Of a stretch of 64,000 nt of DNA, positions 45,796 through 54,273 are shown one piece after another. A program made the translations under genes and the position numbers. How positions within the stretch are numbered: the first letter of the stretch is position 1; each line of letters opens with the position of its first letter. The notes under the pieces were generated by a model. It made no database searches. It was given only the letters and a program-made list of their open reading frames with translations, and was not told where the DNA came from. The DNA comes from Limnanthes douglasii subsp. nivea (lineage: Eukaryota; Streptophyta; Magnoliopsida; Brassicales; Limnanthaceae), in NCBI GenBank assembly GCA_036936605.1, contig JAUPFV010000003.1:109377278-109441277 (forward strand), in the 5' to 3' direction.

Positions 45796-46593
45796 TGTGG
45801 ATAAAAGTAGCCTGAGGGTAGGCTGGTAATTTTAAGTGGAGTTTTAAGGCGGCGTAAGGGTGTTTCACGGTGGTGTGGTGGTGTTTCAAGATATTTCAGG
45901 GTGTTTCAAGGTGTTTTAAGGGTGGTGAGAGAATTGAGCAGCCTGGCAGCAGTTAATTTTTCTTACCCATAGTTAATGCTGGTGGTTGGGTATTTATAGT
46001 GTGTAATTTGGGCCCTTATGGGCTTTCGGGTCAAGTTTCATGGACCCGGGTCATGTTTAAAGACCCATGAAGTTTAAGCAAATGCACAGGTAGCTTAGTC
46101 AGATAGTGATTAGGTTTAAAAGTACTTTAGTCATAGTTCGAATCGTCTTATGTTTGCTGTGTCCAAAATCACCTGTCCGGATCAAACAGTCCTGTTCGGA
46201 TTATAGTCTTGGAGTCTGTCCGATTTTCGGGGAGTTTTACTTTGGACTACCCTTCCGGGGAGCTCTTCGAATTCGGACTCATCAGGAGCCCCTTTTTTAG
46301 GTATTTGAACAAGTGTCCTTGTTAAAGAACTGAAAAACAGTTCGATTTCGGAAGTGGTCCTCTGATTCGAAGAGAGTTGAGACAGGCCCGGACAGGCCAA
46401 CCGTTACGAATTCCAAACGGTTCTTTGTCAGGAGTAGTGGGACACGTGTCACCCTCCGGTTGGCCACTCCAGCCGTTTTTCTACCTCGAAAATTACACCA
46501 CTTTATTGAATAGGTAACTTCTTTAAATGGTTTTGATGACGTCAGCGCCGTCTTTTAATCATTGCTCAACTTTTCGGATTCTCCTAGGAATCA
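45796..46593 (-). repeat. 3' LTR of Tat element A (798 bp)
   Basis: On plus TGTGGATAAAAGTAGCC ... CTCCTAGGAATCA, with TG/CA ends in either reading. The left flank is copia sequence ending GAGACAGG. It is essentially identical to the LTR parts at 53710-54197 and 63421-64000. It contains the sense TATA region (TATTTATAG on plus, around 45990) and the palindrome GACCCGGGTC at 46043. Confidence 0.9.
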
Positions 46594-46595
46594 AA

Positions 46596-46612
46596 CCCCC
46601 TTTTTTACCTTT
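46596..46612 (-). other. Polypurine tract of Tat element A
   Basis: On minus AAAGGTAAAAAAGGGGG, two bases from the LTR start. Its complement lies within the promoter region of the antisense ORF. Confidence 0.7.
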
Positions 46613-46614
46613 AC

Positions 46615-46622
46615 TATAAATA
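46615..46622 (+). promoter_or_regulatory. TATA box of antisense ORF, element A
   Basis: TATAAATA, 96 bp upstream of the aORF ATG at 46711 and outside the LTR, followed by a CT-rich leader. The equivalent box is present in C and B. Confidence 0.6.
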
Positions 46623-46710
46623 CTATTCATCTTTCACAGTATCATTTTCACTTTGCCATTTTACTCAAAACTTCATCTTTCTAAAACCTTGAGATTTCCT
46701 TAATCGTTTT

Positions 46711-49669
46711 ATGTTCACAGCAAGAACAGCTTTAATCAAGGGTGGCTGGCTCAATCTTTCAGAATTAGAGAGAGCTCAAAGGGTTGAAAAAGAGAAACGG
46801 ATAGCAGCAGGGCTACCAGCATCGCCAGTTGAGAGACCAGCCACTTCAATCGAAGAATCTGATAGGGGTTCGTCTTCTTCAAAAGGTACAAAACCCAGAA
46901 AACTCTTCCACTCAACACTCTCCCCCATAGTTTCTGGCTCATCAGTCCAAGAGTCAATTCCCACCGTCGAACCGGAGGTTGTTGTTACAAGTGTTAGGAA
47001 GAAAACTACCTTTATAGCTATGGGGTCCGACTCTGATCATTCCCCAGAGAAACTGATCATGAAAAGACCAAGTCGACTGGTTAAGGGACTCTCCTCGAAA
47101 AACACTAGTGAGTCTGGGTCCGGAACAACTGTTAGGACCCTCCGGGAGAGGCCGGTCGGTCCGGAGGCCAGCAGTCCATTACCTCCAAAGGAAACCTCGA
47201 CCTCAGAGACTCAAGCTGAGGTGAAAATTCAAAAACATACAACGAGTCGCCAGTCCGGAGGATCAGCTGTACCAAGCTTCATCCCTCCCCGGGCTGTTTC
47301 TGCAGAAGCTCCCCCAACAGTTATGGAGGAGAGGATGGAAGACTCCATTGAGGAGGCTAGGTTTGAGTCCGAGTCGTCCGGACAAGCTGATACTGCCATA
47401 GTCGTTGCCAAGAAAGGCAAAGAGGACTCGTTCTTGAGCCGTCCGGATCTGCCGGAGTGCCTTGAAGGGAAAGTTGGGCCCTGCTTTCACAAGGTAGAGT
47501 TTAAGTATCTCTTATCTTTGTTAAAAACCAAGTATGCATTTATTCACACTAGAGACTTGGGACGGCTTCGCACTAAGTGGGGGATCCCTGAAAATGTAAA
47601 GATCCGAATTCCCATCGATCCAGAGACCCCGATGGATTGTAAGAGGAATGAGATTGTATTTTTTACAGAGCTGTTCAATTGGGGACTCAGGTTCCCATTG
47701 GATCCGGAGATAGTGCGCTATTTCCACTTGGTGAAGCTATGCCCATCGCAGCTGAGCCCCAACGGATGGTACACCCTGATGTCATGTATTATGGCATCCA
47801 GGCTGTCCGGAATTCCTCTTCCAATGGAAGAGTTTGCTGCTGTTGCCAACCTATGTAAACACCACCAGTTCCCATTTTATCACTTTAATATGGGGAACAA
47901 CTTGAAAGCTGTCGACGATCTCCTGGAGTCGGAGAACAAATGGAGGAGCCAGTTCTTGTTTATAAGTGGCTCATGGGAGAACGGGAAGAAGATCAAGGTT
48001 GGGGAGAATCCTAGCCTTCTTCGAAGTAGATGGAGGAGCGATCGTAAGTTCTTTCCTTAAGTTTCTGTTCGAATTTCTTCTCTTTAAGCTTTCACTAACT
48101 AGTTGCTCTTTTGTTTTGCCAGAACTGCCAAAAGAGTTCGGAGACTATGCGAAAGCCGGACAGGTTACCTGTGGCAAAATAAACACATGGGCCGCAGAGA
48201 ACTGGGAGAACCGGTTCCACAAGGCTTTCACTCCGGGAAACTTAGCCAGATCTCACCTGTGGAACACCACAGGTCGGAGGGATTTAACATGGGAGGAGTT
48301 CTCCACCCCTCCTGATGATGACATAGTGCTAAGAAGGTCTCACGAGCTAGATGGGACCCTTTTCCTCCCTCTTCGGGCCAAAGCCCCAAGTAAGATGAAG
48401 GGCCAGAAGAAGAAAGGGAAGAAAACAGCAGGAGATTCAGAGAAAAAGGCCCTGACTGACACAGAGGCGCCAATTCCAGTTCAAGTTGATGCAAGCCTTC
48501 TACAGGTGGTAGAAGTGGAAAGTAAAGAGCACGAAGAGACTCCCTCAAAACCTACGAGGGTCTCCAAACGAACCCGTAAACAAGTAAGTGAGGGTGTTGA
48601 GAGAGAAGTAAAAAAGAAGAAAGCTTCTCAAGAAGAAGAATTTGCTCTCCGGGACCCGGAGCCCACTTTTCCAGTTGATCCTACATTAGCCGAAGAGATC
48701 CCAGAAAACCTTAACGAAGGGATTCCAGGGGAGCTTCACACTGATGACATTGAACGGGGAGAGATCAACATGGATGAAGTGGATGTCACCGGACTGGGTC
48801 CTCTAGGTGACTACTTCCTTGGTTTGTCTAGGGACGAGTTTGCAGGGCCATATGTTCCTCCAAGTAATTCCAACACGGTAAATTTTAATGGCAAAACTTT
48901 CTTGGTCTCCAGCGAAAGGGATATCATAGCTCACTCTCTCCTTAGCAACGTGCAACCTGTGCTTACCTTGGAAAGGCAAGTCCGGAGTCAGGCAGAAACC
49001 ATTAAGGAGCTTAAGTCCGAGAAGGAAAAACTGTCCGATAACCTCCGGGGTGCCACTACCCAGGTTGACTTGCTTAAGGAGTCGAACGAGCAGCTGAAGA
49101 GGAGTAAAGATGAGAGCAACACAAAAGTTGCCTCTTTGGAGAAAACCCTAGAAGATCTCCAGGCTAAGCTGTCCGAGTTGGAGAAAGACTTGAAAACCTC
49201 AAAAGATGAGACTGCAGCAAAAGAAAAGATTGTCACCAATCTGACTACTGACAAACTTACTTTGGAGAATGCAGTGACTCAGGCTATTGGTGAGAAAGCT
49301 GCCCTGGTGAAGGATCAAGAGGCCATGATCAAGGCCAAAGTCAATGCTTATGCCAAGGAGATGCTACGGAGTGAAGAACTACTGATCGAAAAGGTAAAGT
49401 CTGACATGGTCCTCTTATTTCACGAGAAGTTCCCGAAGAGGAGACTTGGGGACTTATGGCGTTATGTGGATGATGACGATCTCCCATATTGGACCATGGT
49501 TGATGAAGGGTATACTGATATATCCTCATCTGGTGATGAGGAGGAAACCGGAGAGAGTCCGGGAGAAGAAGAGGCTGACCCCAAAGGAAAGAAGGTCATT
49601 GAAGACAAAAGCGATGTTAAGGCCAAGGGAACTGATGAGGGTGAGCCATCTTCAAAGGCTCCACCTTAA
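46711..49669 (+). CDS. Antisense spliced ORF (aORF) of Tat element A, about 959 aa
   Basis: Exon 1 is 46711-48043, a 79-nt GT-AG intron is 48044-48122 (GTAAGT donor, TTTTGCCAG acceptor), and exon 2 is 48123-49669, in frame across the junction. Residues 1-240 are Ser/Glu/Pro-rich and probably disordered. Residues ~245-445 form a compact domain (GPCFHKVEFKYLLSL, LFNWGLRFPLDPEIVRYFHL, LCPSQLSPNGWYTLM) like the Pfam family Putative gypsy type transposon (PF04195). Exon 2 has DLTWEEF, basic clusters (RVSKRTRKQ, REVKKKKAS) that could act as nuclear signals, a long coiled coil (~730-890) and an acidic C-terminus. Extra antisense ORFs upstream of the 3' LTR are a known trait of Tat elements; their function is unknown. 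No catalytic motif is visible. Confidence 0.85.
48044..48122 (+). other. Intron of the antisense ORF, element A
   Basis: 79 nt, GTAAGTTCTTTCC to a T-rich stretch and GCCAG. Without splicing, exon 1 hits a stop at 48058. The intron is present at the same place in C (37651-37728) and B (61970-61892). Confidence 0.85.
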
Positions 49670-49709
49670 ATGGTAATTTGTTTTGTTTAATGTTTGTTTG
49701 AACCAAAGT

Positions 49710-49812
49710 CCTTGGAAGGCCAAGGCTCCTTTTTTGTGATGCTGTCCGTTTTGACCGGACAGATTTTTGTATTGTGTTTAAACTTGTTCACAAAGTCCTT
49801 GGAAGGCCAAGG
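49710..49812. terminator. Hairpin set between convergent pol and aORF, element A
   Basis: Two copies of the perfect hairpin CCTTGGAAGGCCAAGG (49710-49725 and 49797-49812), with a third dyad GTCCGTTTTGACCGGAC (49744-49760) between. The set lies in the 440-bp gap where the plus-strand aORF and minus-strand pol end. A role in 3'-end formation is inferred from position and conservation in B and, diverged, in C. Confidence 0.45.
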
Positions 49813-50108
49813 CAACTTTAAGTTTATTGAATGAAAGTTTTATGTTGCACAACCTTTCTCTTATTCTAAAGTTTGTTTAAGTACTTCTCATTGTGAGAGT
49901 GTTTAATTTTTCCGGCTAGAATTTAAATAGCCCTTAGATCTTTCAGTCCGGGTAGTATGGCAATCAACAGAATTTTGTAAAAACTTAGAAAACTTATTCA
50001 AAAAAGCTCCAAGTTTCATTTAAAGCTCTCCGTGGCGCCAGAGAGAGATAGTGGTATGCCCCCAAATATTTACATGGATGTTTAAACAAGTAAATATTTA
50101 CATAAATT

Positions 50109-53100
50109 TTATTCCAAATACATTCGAAGGTGTTCAATATTCCAAGGGTGAGTTAAAACCCTACCATCTTTATCTTCCAGCCAATATGTGCCAGGCTTGA
50201 TTCTTTCAACCACAGTATACGGACCCTCCCAGGTTGGGGCCAACTTTCCGAAGAGCTTTTCCTTGGTGTGTAGGAAAACTTTCCTCAATACTTTATCTCC
50301 TGGTTGAAAGTCCCTTCTTTTAACCTTGGAAGCAAACCTGCTTCTCATCAAGCCCTGATAGTGTGCCATTCTAAGATGAGCTTTTATTCGCCTTTCTTCA
50401 ATTAAATCAAGCTGATTTCTGATTGCTATTTCATTAGCCTGTCCGGAGAAGTTATGAACACGAAAAGAGGGGAGTGTCTTCTCTATGGGACCTACTGCAT
50501 CCATCCCATAGACCAAGGCAAAAGGTGATTCTTGTGTGGCAGCCCCAGGCGTTGTCCGGTATGCCCACAAGACTTCTTGTAAATAACTAGGCCACTTCCC
50601 AGCAGCCCCTTCCAGATTTTTCTTTAAGCCGGACAGTATTGTTCTATTAGCCACCTCAACTTGCCCATTGGCTTGTGGGTGGAATGGGGAAGAAAAGCAG
50701 TGCTGAATACCCCTTGAGGCACAGAAGCTCTCCATTTCTCGGTTGTCAAACTGTGGCCCATTATCTGTTGTTATTTTCTGAGGGACACCAAATCTGCAAC
50801 ATATGTTGGATAAAATGAATTTTATAACAGCCTTTGATGTTGTTCCTGCCAAGGGGGCTGCTTCTATCCACTTCGAAAAGTAATCAATGGCCACGATTAT
50901 GGTTTTGCGTCCTCCGGACGCCATAGGGAGAGGCCCAACTAAGTCTAATCCCCATCGAGCAAAAGGGATAGGCTCAGAAATTGATTCCATAGGAATGGCT
51001 GGTACATGAATTTCATTGCTGTACCTCTGGCATGGGTCACACCTTCTTACCAGTTCCTTGGAATCTTTCATTATTGAAGGCCAATAATATCCGGAGAGAA
51101 GCACTCTTCTTGTTAATGCTCTAAATCCACAATGGGCTGATCCCTCACCATCATGCAATTCGGAGAGAACCATTTGTGACTCATTATCTCCTAAACAGCG
51201 TAGGAGAGGTTTACTATAGGATTTCTTGTACAAGATCTCTCTAATCATGATGAAACCACGAGCCTTGTGCTTTAACGTTCTGGCTTGTGATTTTTCCAAA
51301 GGCACAATACCATCAGACAAATATTGTATAAGTGGAGACCTCCAATCTTGAGGTTTATTTGCTTGTATTTCAAAAACTTCCTCTTTCTCCCCTTCATCAA
51401 GTTGAATAGAAGGACTTTCAAGCACATGGATCCACGGATAGGACTCCGTATATGATATTGTTGCCAATGAGTCTGCCAATTCATTCTCTGCCCGGGGAAT
51501 ATGCTCATAGACAACAGCTTTAAACTTCATTGCCTCATTTTTCAAAAGAAGCAAATACTTGATTAACTGCTCTTTTCTAGCCTCTGATAGGCCCAAAGCA
51601 TGGTGGACAAGCAATTGGGAGTCGCTTAGTAGCTTGACCCTTTTTGCTCCACAAATATAAGCCAATTTTAATCCAGCTATAGCTGCTTCGTATTCGGACT
51701 CGTTATTGGACGCCCTAAAAGCAAAACAAATAGCTTGAAACATGTTGTCCCCATAAGGAGAGGTTAGACATATTCCTGCCCCAGATCCTATGGCACTGGA
51801 TCCCCCATCTGTTCGGACAATCCATACTTTTTTGTCTTTTGAATCAGCAAGTTGTTCTGAGTCCCTATCAGAATGGAATTCGACCAGAAAATCAGCCACA
51901 GCCTGAGCTTTTACTGCTGTTCGAGGAGCAAAGTCTATGTCGAAGTCCCCCAACTCTACTGACCACTTTGTCATTCTGCTCGAAATATCCGCTTTCTGAA
52001 GGATATTTTTTAAAGGGAAAGATGTCCGGACTACGATAGGATGAGCCTGAAAATAAGGCCTCATCTTTCTTGCAGCTATCACCAAGGCTAACGCTAATTT
52101 TTCAAGTTTTAAGTAGCGCCGTTCAGCATCAATCAGGCTTTTGCTGATGTAGTATACGGGGTGAGGATACCCATCAACCTCTCTAACCAACACAGCACTG
52201 ATGGCACAACTTGAAACAGCCAGGTACACAAATAGAGTCTCCCCATTGATTGGTTTGAATAAGGTCTTCGGAGAGGACAGATGCTTCTTAATTTCATTGA
52301 ACGCCTCATCACACTGTGGTGTCCACTCAAACCCCTTTGCACCTTTCAGAGTTTGAAAGAAAGGAGCACATCTGTCCGAAGACCTAGAGATAAACCTGTT
52401 CAAAGCTGCTAACCTCCCCGTTAACCGCTGCACTTCTTTAACATTTCGAGGAGGCTCCATTTGAAACAAAGCATTGAGCTGGTCCGGGTCGGGCTGGATT
52501 CCATGCTCACTTATAATGTACCCTAAGAACTTCCCGGACTGCACTCCAAACACACATTTTTCAGGATTTAGCTTTAAATTCACCTTGGTCAGGTTGGTAA
52601 AAGTCTCCTGGAGGTCGGACAAGTGTAGCTGCTCATCCACACTTTTCACCATCATATCGTCAATGTAAACCTCTATATTTCTTCCAATTTGATCAGCAAA
52701 GGTTTTATTGACTAACCTTTGATAAGTAGCCCCAGCATTCTTCAAACCAAAAGGCATCACCTTGTAGCAGTGTAATCCTCTATCAGTAACAAAAGTGGTA
52801 TGCTCTTGATCTCTTGGATCCACCTGGATCTGATTATATCCGGAGAAAGCATCCATGAAGGAGAGTAGCTTGTTCCCAGAAGTAGAATCTACCAGCTGAT
52901 CTATCCGGGGGACCGGATACAAGTCTTTTGGGCAAGCTCGATTGAGATCCGTGAAGTCTATGCACATTCGCCATTTACCGTTTTTCTTTTTTACCAAGAC
53001 TGGATTGGCAGTCCACAAAGGATACTGAGCTTCTTTAATGTGCCCCATCTTTGTGAGTCTGTCAACCTCTTGTACAATGACATCAGCCTTTTCTTTTGAG

Positions 53101-53396
53101 AAAGCTCTCCTTTTTTGCACCACTGGTGCTACGTCTCTCCGGACAGATAAGTGATGAGAAATCACTTCTGACGGCACTCCAGTAACATCAGCATTGCACC
53201 AGGCAAAAACATGCTGATGGTCTTTTAAGAATTTTAACATTTCTTCTTTCAATACTTGTGGCATTTTGGACCCTATCTTGACAGATTTCCCTTCTTCTAA
53301 GCAATGTGTCTCAACCTCCTCAACTGGGATCAACACTCCGGGGGTCTCCCTGGGGTCATCAATTTCACCCTCACCCCCAGAAAGGCCCTCAAACTG
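50109..53396 (-). CDS. pol: Pol polyprotein of Tat element A (RT, RNase H, aRNH, integrase)
   Basis: Open frame from the codon after the gag/pol stop (53399-53397) to 50109; the first Met is at 53336 (1075 aa from there). Residues counted from that Met: reverse transcriptase ~100-270 with D162 (MDAFSGYNQI) and YIDD at 224-227; Ty3-type RNase H ~335-490; second, archaeal-type RNase H ~504-630 (RTDGG D510, SEYEA E548, LLSDSQ D572, ENELADS D622); integrase zinc finger (H728, H735, C766, C769) and DDE core D798, D858, E894; GPY-type C-terminal module ~1025-1075 (WEGPYTVVE). All key residues are present. It differs from B at five residues noticed (I/V444, S/A759, S/I773, A/T780, G/A949). Because gag is missing, A is not autonomous. 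Confidence 0.93.
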   Translation of the reverse strand, partial: QFEGLSGGEGEIDDPRETPGVLIPVEEVETHCLEEGKSVKIGSKMPQVLKEEMLKFLKDHQHVFAWCNADVTGVPSEVISHHLSVRRDVAPVVQKRRAFSKEKADVIVQEVDRLTKMGHIKEAQYPLWTANPVLVKKKNGKWRMCIDFTDLNRACPKDLYPVPRIDQLVDSTSGNKLLSFMDAFSGYNQIQVDPRDQEHTTFVTDRGLHCYKVMPFGLKNAGATYQRLVNKTFADQIGRNIEVYIDDMMVKSVDEQLHLSDLQETFTNLTKVNLKLNPEKCVFGVQSGKFLGYIISEHGIQPDPDQLNALFQMEPPRNVKEVQRLTGRLAALNRFISRSSDRCAPFFQTLKGAKGFEWTPQCDEAFNEIKKHLSSPKTLFKPINGETLFVYLAVSSCAISAVLVREVDGYPHPVYYISKSLIDAERRYLKLEKLALALVIAARKMRPYFQAHPIVVRTSFPLKNILQKADISSRMTKWSVELGDFDIDFAPRTAVKAQAVADFLVEFHSDRDSEQLADSKDKKVWIVRTDGGSSAIGSGAGICLTSPYGDNMFQAICFAFRASNNESEYEAAIAGLKLAYICGAKRVKLLSDSQLLVHHALGLSEARKEQLIKYLLLLKNEAMKFKAVVYEHIPRAENELADSLATISYTESYPWIHVLESPSIQLDEGEKEEVFEIQANKPQDWRSPLIQYLSDGIVPLEKSQARTLKHKARGFIMIREILYKKSYSKPLLRCLGDNESQMVLSELHDGEGSAHCGFRALTRRVLLSGYYWPSIMKDSKELVRRCDPCQRYSNEIHVPAIPMESISEPIPFARWGLDLVGPLPMASGGRKTIIVAIDYFSKWIEAAPLAGTTSKAVIKFILSNICCRFGVPQKITTDNGPQFDNREMESFCASRGIQHCFSSPFHPQANGQVEVANRTILSGLKKNLEGAAGKWPSYLQEVLWAYRTTPGAATQESPFALVYGMDAVGPIEKTLPSFRVHNFSGQANEIAIRNQLDLIEERRIKAHLRMAHYQGLMRSRFASKVKRRDFQPGDKVLRKVFLHTKEKLFGKLAPTWEGPYTVVERIKPGTYWLEDKDGRVLTHPWNIEHLRMYLE

Positions 53397-53709
53397 CTAT
53401 TGGTCATTCATACGGACTGCCCCCAGCGTTCGTGGAGCCAAGGCAGTGGCATAGCATTCTCTTGCAACTTTTTGACTGCTCCGGACAACCCCAACCTGCC
53501 CCTGAACAGCATATTTTAGACACTGATGAACTGTTGAAGCCACTGCGTGCATCCTAGAGAGCCAAGATCTCCCTAGAATAGCATTGTAACAAGTGGGACA
53601 GTCCACCACAATGAAAAGTATTCTAACTGTTTTCTTGAAAGGGCCTCTGCCCAACAATACTTCTTCTTCGAACTCACCAATTACATCAGCTGAACTGCCC
53701 GTGAAACCT
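53397..53709 (-). pseudogene. Truncated protease end of Tat element A
   Basis: C-terminal part of the protease domain (RGPFKKTVRILFIVVDCPTC, YNAILGRSWLSRM) ending NDQ-TAG at 53397. The upstream part with the LVDTGSSANI active site is missing: homology to B stops at 56305, and the sequence joins the LTR of B at 53707-53709 (shared CCT). Confidence 0.9.
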
Positions 53710-54197
53710 GATGAGTCCGAATTCGAAGAGCTCCCCGGAAGGGTAGTCCAAAGTAAAACTCCCCGAAAATCGGACAGACTCCAAGACTATAATCCGAACA
53801 GGACTGTTTGATCCGGACAGGTGATTTTGGACACAGCAAACATAAGACGATTCGAACTATGACTAAAGTACTTTTAAACCTAATCACTATCTGACTAAGC
53901 TACCTGTGCATTTGCTTAAACTTCATGGGTCTTTAAACATGACCCGGGTCCATGAAACTTGACCCGAAAGCCCATAAGGGCCCAAATTACACACTATAAA
54001 TACCCAACCACCAGCATTAACTATGGGTAAGAAAAATTAACTGCTGCCAGGCTGCTCAATTCTCTCACCACCCTTAAAACACCTTGAAACACCCTGAAAT
54101 ATCTTGAAACACCACCACACCACCGTGAAACACCCTTACGCCGCCTTAAAACTCCACTTAAAATTACCAGCCTACCCTCAGGCTACTTTTATCCACA
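53707..54197 (+). repeat. 5' LTR of Tat element B, truncated at its outer end
   Basis: Last ~490 bp of the 798-bp LTR; the first ~307 bp are absent. It ends GGCTACTTTTATCCACA, then CCAAAT and the primer site. An alternative end three bases later (CCACACCA) is possible; comparison with the A and D junctions favours CCACA. Sequence in the retained part is essentially identical to the other LTR copies. Confidence 0.9.
53995..54002 (+). promoter_or_regulatory. LTR TATA box, element B
   Basis: TATAAATA in CACACTATAAATACCCAACC; the genomic RNA would start about 30 bp downstream. It survives the 5' truncation, so the promoter core is still present. Confidence 0.7.
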
Positions 54198-54203
54198 CCA
54201 AAT

Positions 54204-54222
54204 TGGCGACCACAGTGGGAGG
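54204..54222 (+). other. Primer-binding site of Tat element B
   Basis: TGGCGACCACAGTGGGAGG, a few bases after the LTR end. TGGCGAC... starts are known from Arg-tRNA-primed Tat/Ogre-type elements, but the matching tRNA was not verified. Confidence 0.75.
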
Positions 54223-54273
54223 CGACGGTGCCTGAATCAAACATTCAAAACCAAGTAAAAGAATTCTGTCCGA

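Larger units (their letters stand above)
45796..53709 (-). mobile_element. Young Tat gypsy element A, 5' half missing
   Basis: Minus-strand element, from left: 3' LTR (45796-46593), antisense aORF on plus (46711-49669), convergent spacer, pol (53336-50109), protease end to 53709. Everything upstream (protease active site, gag, primer site, 5' LTR) is missing; at 53707-53709 the sequence switches into the middle of the LTR of element B. Over 7.9 kb it matches B with only scattered substitutions and no net indel: paired positions always add up to 110014. It is inserted in the integrase gene of copia G. Confidence 0.92.

Noticed and set aside
46711..49669. aORF as a host gene captured by the transposon
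   Set aside because: It occurs at the same place in four copies, and extra antisense ORFs are known in Tat elements; it is part of the element.
51272..51514. Open frames overlapping Tat pol in other frames (several, mirrored in B)
   Set aside because: Shadows of the conserved pol and aORF frames; they repeat in both arms only because the arms are identical.
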